64,000 bases of DNA from an uncultured Bacteroidales bacterium (lineage in GTDB: Bacteria > Bacteroidota > Bacteroidia > Bacteroidales > P3), in NCBI GenBank assembly GCA_900316055.1, contig ONBK01000003.1, positions 1 to 64,000 on the forward strand, given 5' to 3'. The notes below the pieces were generated by a model that worked only from the letters and a program-made list of their open reading frames with translations, had not been told where the DNA came from and did not search any database. Numbering within the stretch: the stretch's first letter is position 1; every line of letters begins with the position of its first letter. The position numbers and the translations under genes are program-made. Positions 61,459-64,000 of this stretch are shown here, one piece after another.

Positions 61459-62307
61459 ATGCGCCTGTGCATTTTCAATCCTGAGCACGACCTTTGCTTG
61501 GCCAAAGGTCGTGCTCATTATGTCCCGCCGCGCTCGGCTGTAGAGTTCGCCCGCCGTGACGCGAACATCATGTCCGTCCTTTATCCCGATGCCCTCTGCT
61601 GCTCCGTCTATGACCTTTCACCTTTCACCTCTCACCTCACACCTCTCACCTCCGTCACCGCTTGGGGATGGGATGCGGTGGTGAAGCATGAGCTTCTAAA
61701 GAGAGGAATAGACGAATCGCTGCTGCCCTTGGACGAGGAGATAGACACCATCCGTGAGCTGCAGCACCGCTCCACGGTGCTCCCCCTGCAGGAAGACTGC
61801 CACGAGGTGCGCTCCATAGAAGATATGGAATCATTATTAAAAAGTCGCGAGCACTGGGTCCTCAAGGCCCCTTGGTCGGGAGCGGGTAGGGGTCTGCGTT
61901 GGGTGCACGGCAGCCTCACGCCTATCGACCGCGACTGGATAGTGAAAACCGTTGCCAACCAGCGCTGCGTCATCGCCGAACCCCGCCGCGATGTGGTAGC
62001 AGACCTTGCACTTGAGTATATGAGTGGTTATTTTATGGGATACTCCTATTTCAAGACAGGCAGCGGCGTGTACAAAGAGAATGTAATGTGGCCTGACGCC
62101 CGTATTGTAGAGACGTTCCATGAAACGTCTCTTCAGCAGACGAAGGCACAGGTTGAAGAGTGGCTGGCCGCCAACGTGTGGCCGCGCTACCGAGGACCGC
62201 TGGGCGTCGACCTGATGGTCGACGCAAGGGGGCAGACTTTTGTCTCCGAAATCAACTTCCGTCACACCATGGGCATGGTGGCACATGCCAAGATAGTTAA
62301 TAGATAA
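61459..62307 (+). CDS. ATP-grasp-like protein of unknown function
   Basis: 282 residues. It begins MRLCIFNPEHDLCLAKGRAHYVPPRSAVEFARRD, typical of a conserved Bacteroidales family. The middle (HWVLKAPWSGAGRGLRWVHG) resembles the ATP-grasp glycine loop with its Lys, and LGVDLMVDARGQTFVSEINFRHTMG resembles the metal-binding end (D-x-M-x7-E-x-N). It may be a carboxylate-amine ligase. Two repeats are embedded: a heptamer array encoding SPFTSHLTPLTS and a palindrome at 62109. The last residues and stop codon are part of another heptamer array. Confidence 0.72.
   Translation: MRLCIFNPEHDLCLAKGRAHYVPPRSAVEFARRDANIMSVLYPDALCCSVYDLSPFTSHLTPLTSVTAWGWDAVVKHELLKRGIDESLLPLDEEIDTIRELQHRSTVLPLQEDCHEVRSIEDMESLLKSREHWVLKAPWSGAGRGLRWVHGSLTPIDRDWIVKTVANQRCVIAEPRRDVVADLALEYMSGYFMGYSYFKTGSGVYKENVMWPDARIVETFHETSLQQTKAQVEEWLAANVWPRYRGPLGVDLMVDARGQTFVSEINFRHTMGMVAHAKIVNR
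61614..61655. repeat. Heptamer array in the ATP-grasp-like gene
   Basis: Six 7-base units (CCTTTCA twice, CCTCTCA, CCTCACA, CCTCTCA, CCTCCGT), in frame, at a linker position. Confidence 0.87.
62109..62132. repeat. AGAGACGTT palindrome in coding sequence
   Basis: A 9-bp perfect stem AGAGACGTT/AACGTCTCT around CCATGA. Palindromes of this GAGACGTT type are, as I recall, dispersed in several Bacteroidetes genomes. Here it encodes ETFHETS in frame. Confidence 0.75.
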
Positions 62308-62343
62308 TAGTTAATAGATAATAGTTAATAGATAAGAGTTATG
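62295..62343. repeat. Heptamer array joining two genes
   Basis: Seven 7-base units in perfect register (AGTTAAT and AGATAAT alternating, then AGATAAG, AGTTATG). It encodes the last residues (VNR) and stop of the ATP-grasp-like gene and ends exactly with the mntP start codon. Confidence 0.92.
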
Positions 62344-62991
62344 GGATTTGTAGAAGCGTTGTTATTGGCTCTGGCACTTTGTGTCGACACTCTGGTGGTC
62401 TCTGCCGCCACCGCATTCCGTACTAAAATGACCTACCGCCGCGGGCTCCTCATGGCCTTGATTCTGGGATTTTGCCAGTTTGCCTTTCCCCTGGCGGGTG
62501 CCATCATTGGCGACGTGGCCCGCGCCTTCATCGAGGCTGTCGACCACTGGATAGCCTTCGGCTTGCTGGCCTTCATCGGTGGAAAGATGATTCTTGACGG
62601 CATCCGTGGCGAGGAAGGGAAGGCTGAGGAAAAGACTCCTGATAGCCACCGTTCGCTGATTTATACCTATTTTTTATTGGGTATTGCCACCAGCATTGAT
62701 GGTCTGGCCGTCGGCATCGGTCTCGGCTTGGACGATCCGCTGGCTACCGTCCTGTGGATTGTCGCCACCATCGGTGCCGTTACAACCCTCGTCTCCCTGT
62801 TGGGTATCTACCTCGGCAAGCGCAATATCCCGGTTCCGGAAAAGAGCGCCAATATCATTGCCGGAGTAGTGCTTATCGGCCTCGGAGTGAAAATTCTCCT
62901 TGAACATCTGATAGGACAAACAGTCGGTGACTGTTTGGCCGGCTGGGCACCCGCAGGCATCCCCATGCCGAGGACATTGGTGCCAGCCTAG
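62341..62991 (+). CDS. mntP: Manganese efflux pump MntP
   Basis: 216 residues with six membrane segments in two homologous halves. ALALCVDTLVVSAA and LLGIATSIDGLAVGIGLG each carry the conserved Asp of the MntP fold. It exports Mn(II). The start codon is the last triplet of a heptamer array. The C-terminal 25 residues beyond the final membrane segment (VGDCLAGWAPAGIPMPRTLVPA) are unusual and are encoded by a palindrome-rich insert (CAAACAGTC-GGT-GACTGTTTG at 62917-62937), so the tail is probably a late addition. No yybP-ykoY-type riboswitch was seen upstream. Confidence 0.9.
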   Translation: MGFVEALLLALALCVDTLVVSAATAFRTKMTYRRGLLMALILGFCQFAFPLAGAIIGDVARAFIEAVDHWIAFGLLAFIGGKMILDGIRGEEGKAEEKTPDSHRSLIYTYFLLGIATSIDGLAVGIGLGLDDPLATVLWIVATIGAVTTLVSLLGIYLGKRNIPVPEKSANIIAGVVLIGLGVKILLEHLIGQTVGDCLAGWAPAGIPMPRTLVPA

Positions 62992-63087
62992 CTCCTTCCT
63001 CCGGTGACGGTACCAAAAAAAAAATCGGTCGTTGTCAGATTTTGGTCAAAAAATGTGTATTATATATAGTATAGGGGTTGATAACAA

Positions 63088-64000
63088 ATGATGGACCGGA
63101 ATAAGGCTTACACCGACCTGTTGATGCGCCACCGCAATATGCTGTGGGGTCTGTGCTGGCAACGCTCTGGCGGCGACCGCGACCGCTGCTGCGACCTGCT
63201 GCAGGAGGTCTCTATAGTTTTGTGGGAGAATTTCGACAAACTGCGCCCTGAGTCCACTCCCGAACAGGAGCGGGCTTGGGTTTGTTGGCAAGCACGCTCG
63301 GTCTTCTATCAGATAGGACGGCGACAAGAACTGTCCACCGAACCCCTCTCCGAAAACTTATCCAACACTTTTACCGAAGAAGACACTCAGCAGCGGAAAG
63401 AGCTGCTCGAGGAACTCCTCTCCTCGCTCGACCCCGACGAGCAGCGGATGCTTCGTCTCTATCTGGAAGGCTACCGAGGCGACGAGATAGGCAAGGAGAT
63501 GGGCATCAGTCGCGACAACTTCTACCAGCGCATGCATCGCGCTATAGAGAAGATGCGGAGCGTGGTGCTGATTCTGTTCGTCTTGCTGCTTACCTCGGGA
63601 GTGGCCATCGCCATCGTGCCGCAGTGGCGCCACCTCCTCTTCGGTAGCGGAAAACCCGAGGCGACGGTTGTCGACACACTACAGGAGGAGCCTGAGTTTT
63701 TCCCCGAACCCATACCATTCTCCGACCCTGTCGCCCAGGCACCGAAATCCGACAGAGACCCCCTCCCCGAGAGGGAATCTGTGGAACCGTTGCCTTCGTT
63801 GAGTCTGCTGGAATCGACAGAATTACCGGAAGAGGTGCCTCTTCATACAGAGTATGACAGTCTGGCGGTTTCGGTCGACGACAGCCACCTCATTATCACC
63901 GGTGCCGAAGGAGAATGGATAAGGGTATTCGATAATAAAGGCTGGATGGTGGCTGCGGAGATAGCAGGAAAAGTCTGTGTCATAGATCTTTCCCTCTATA
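63088..64000 (+). CDS. Membrane-anchored ECF sigma factor fusion (partial)
   Basis: The frame is open from ATG 63088 to the window edge (304 codons), incomplete at the 3' end. Residues 1-75 look like sigma region 2 (TDLLMRHRNMLWGLCW; CCDLLQEVSIVLWENFDKL). Residues 95-155 look like region 4 (LLSSLDPDEQRMLRLYLEGYRGDEIGKEMGISRDNFYQRMHRAIEKM). A single membrane segment follows directly (VVLILFVLLLTSGVAIAIV), then a Pro/Glu-rich tail and a beta segment (LIITGAEGEWIRVFDNKGWMVAAEIAGKVCVIDL) like Bacteroidetes C-terminal sandwich domains. The build suggests a sigma factor tethered to the membrane and released by proteolysis (inference). Confidence 0.82.
   Translation, partial: MMDRNKAYTDLLMRHRNMLWGLCWQRSGGDRDRCCDLLQEVSIVLWENFDKLRPESTPEQERAWVCWQARSVFYQIGRRQELSTEPLSENLSNTFTEEDTQQRKELLEELLSSLDPDEQRMLRLYLEGYRGDEIGKEMGISRDNFYQRMHRAIEKMRSVVLILFVLLLTSGVAIAIVPQWRHLLFGSGKPEATVVDTLQEEPEFFPEPIPFSDPVAQAPKSDRDPLPERESVEPLPSLSLLESTELPEEVPLHTEYDSLAVSVDDSHLIITGAEGEWIRVFDNKGWMVAAEIAGKVCVIDLSLY

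Overview
The window looks like a chromosomal segment of an anaerobic, uncultured-type member of the Bacteroidales. The evidence is: housekeeping proteins of Bacteroidales type; promoters that fit the Bacteroidetes pattern TTTG-N19-TAnnTTTG exactly at several places; an anaerobic ribonucleotide reductase pair; many lipoproteins; a type IX secretion (T9SS) C-terminal sorting signal; and little use of Shine-Dalgarno sites. No rRNA, CRISPR array, integrase or intact transposase was seen. One tRNA (CAU anticodon) is present.

Layout. 1-8.1 kb (minus strand) holds two paralogous ECF sigma operons, each ordered sigma, small membrane anti-sigma-like protein, small lipoprotein, then one or more lipoproteins sharing an N-terminal module. 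Both operons and a separate lipoprotein gene carry the same promoter-like motif, GTARTT-N16-CGTTMTTAT. 8.1-18.6 kb holds small secreted proteins, typA, an AlkD-like protein, a flavodoxin/ferredoxin fusion, an Xre-type regulator surrounded by TTACA-N2-TGTAA palindromes, nrdG and nrdD. 18.6-25.5 kb is an accessory zone: a five-repeat beta-flower protein and a truncated copy of it flank a Fic protein, a modular island and gene debris; then come a DUF6266 protein, a Fic remnant, a TerB-like protein and a candidate small RNA. 25.5-35 kb is a cell-surface operon (lipoprotein, OmpA-family protein, T9SS-tail protein and two giant tandem FISUMP-type proteins). 35-55.6 kb is core: clpB, dnaX (interrupted by an in-frame TAG), dapF, ligA, a PagL-like protein, def, ruvX, ilvE, a histidine kinase, a LolC/E-like permease and tpiA. 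55.7-59.1 kb is a second accessory zone: a MntA/HepT-type pair followed by a second modular island. 59.3-64 kb has serC, serA, an ATP-grasp-like gene, mntP, and at the right edge an ECF sigma factor fused to a membrane anchor and extracytoplasmic tail.

Three observations stand out. (1) At least a dozen short, degenerate arrays with a 7-base period, plus relatives with 8-, 9-, 10- and 11-base periods, are scattered through the window. They span stop and start codons, fill promoter spacers, encode signal peptides and sit in frame inside genes such as ligA. (2) Two accessory islands on opposite strands share the same about 200-bp nested palindrome, the same about 45-bp box just before a start codon and the same terminal hairpin, but carry different cargo. 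(3) The duplicated ECF regulons, and a sigma factor that is itself a membrane protein.
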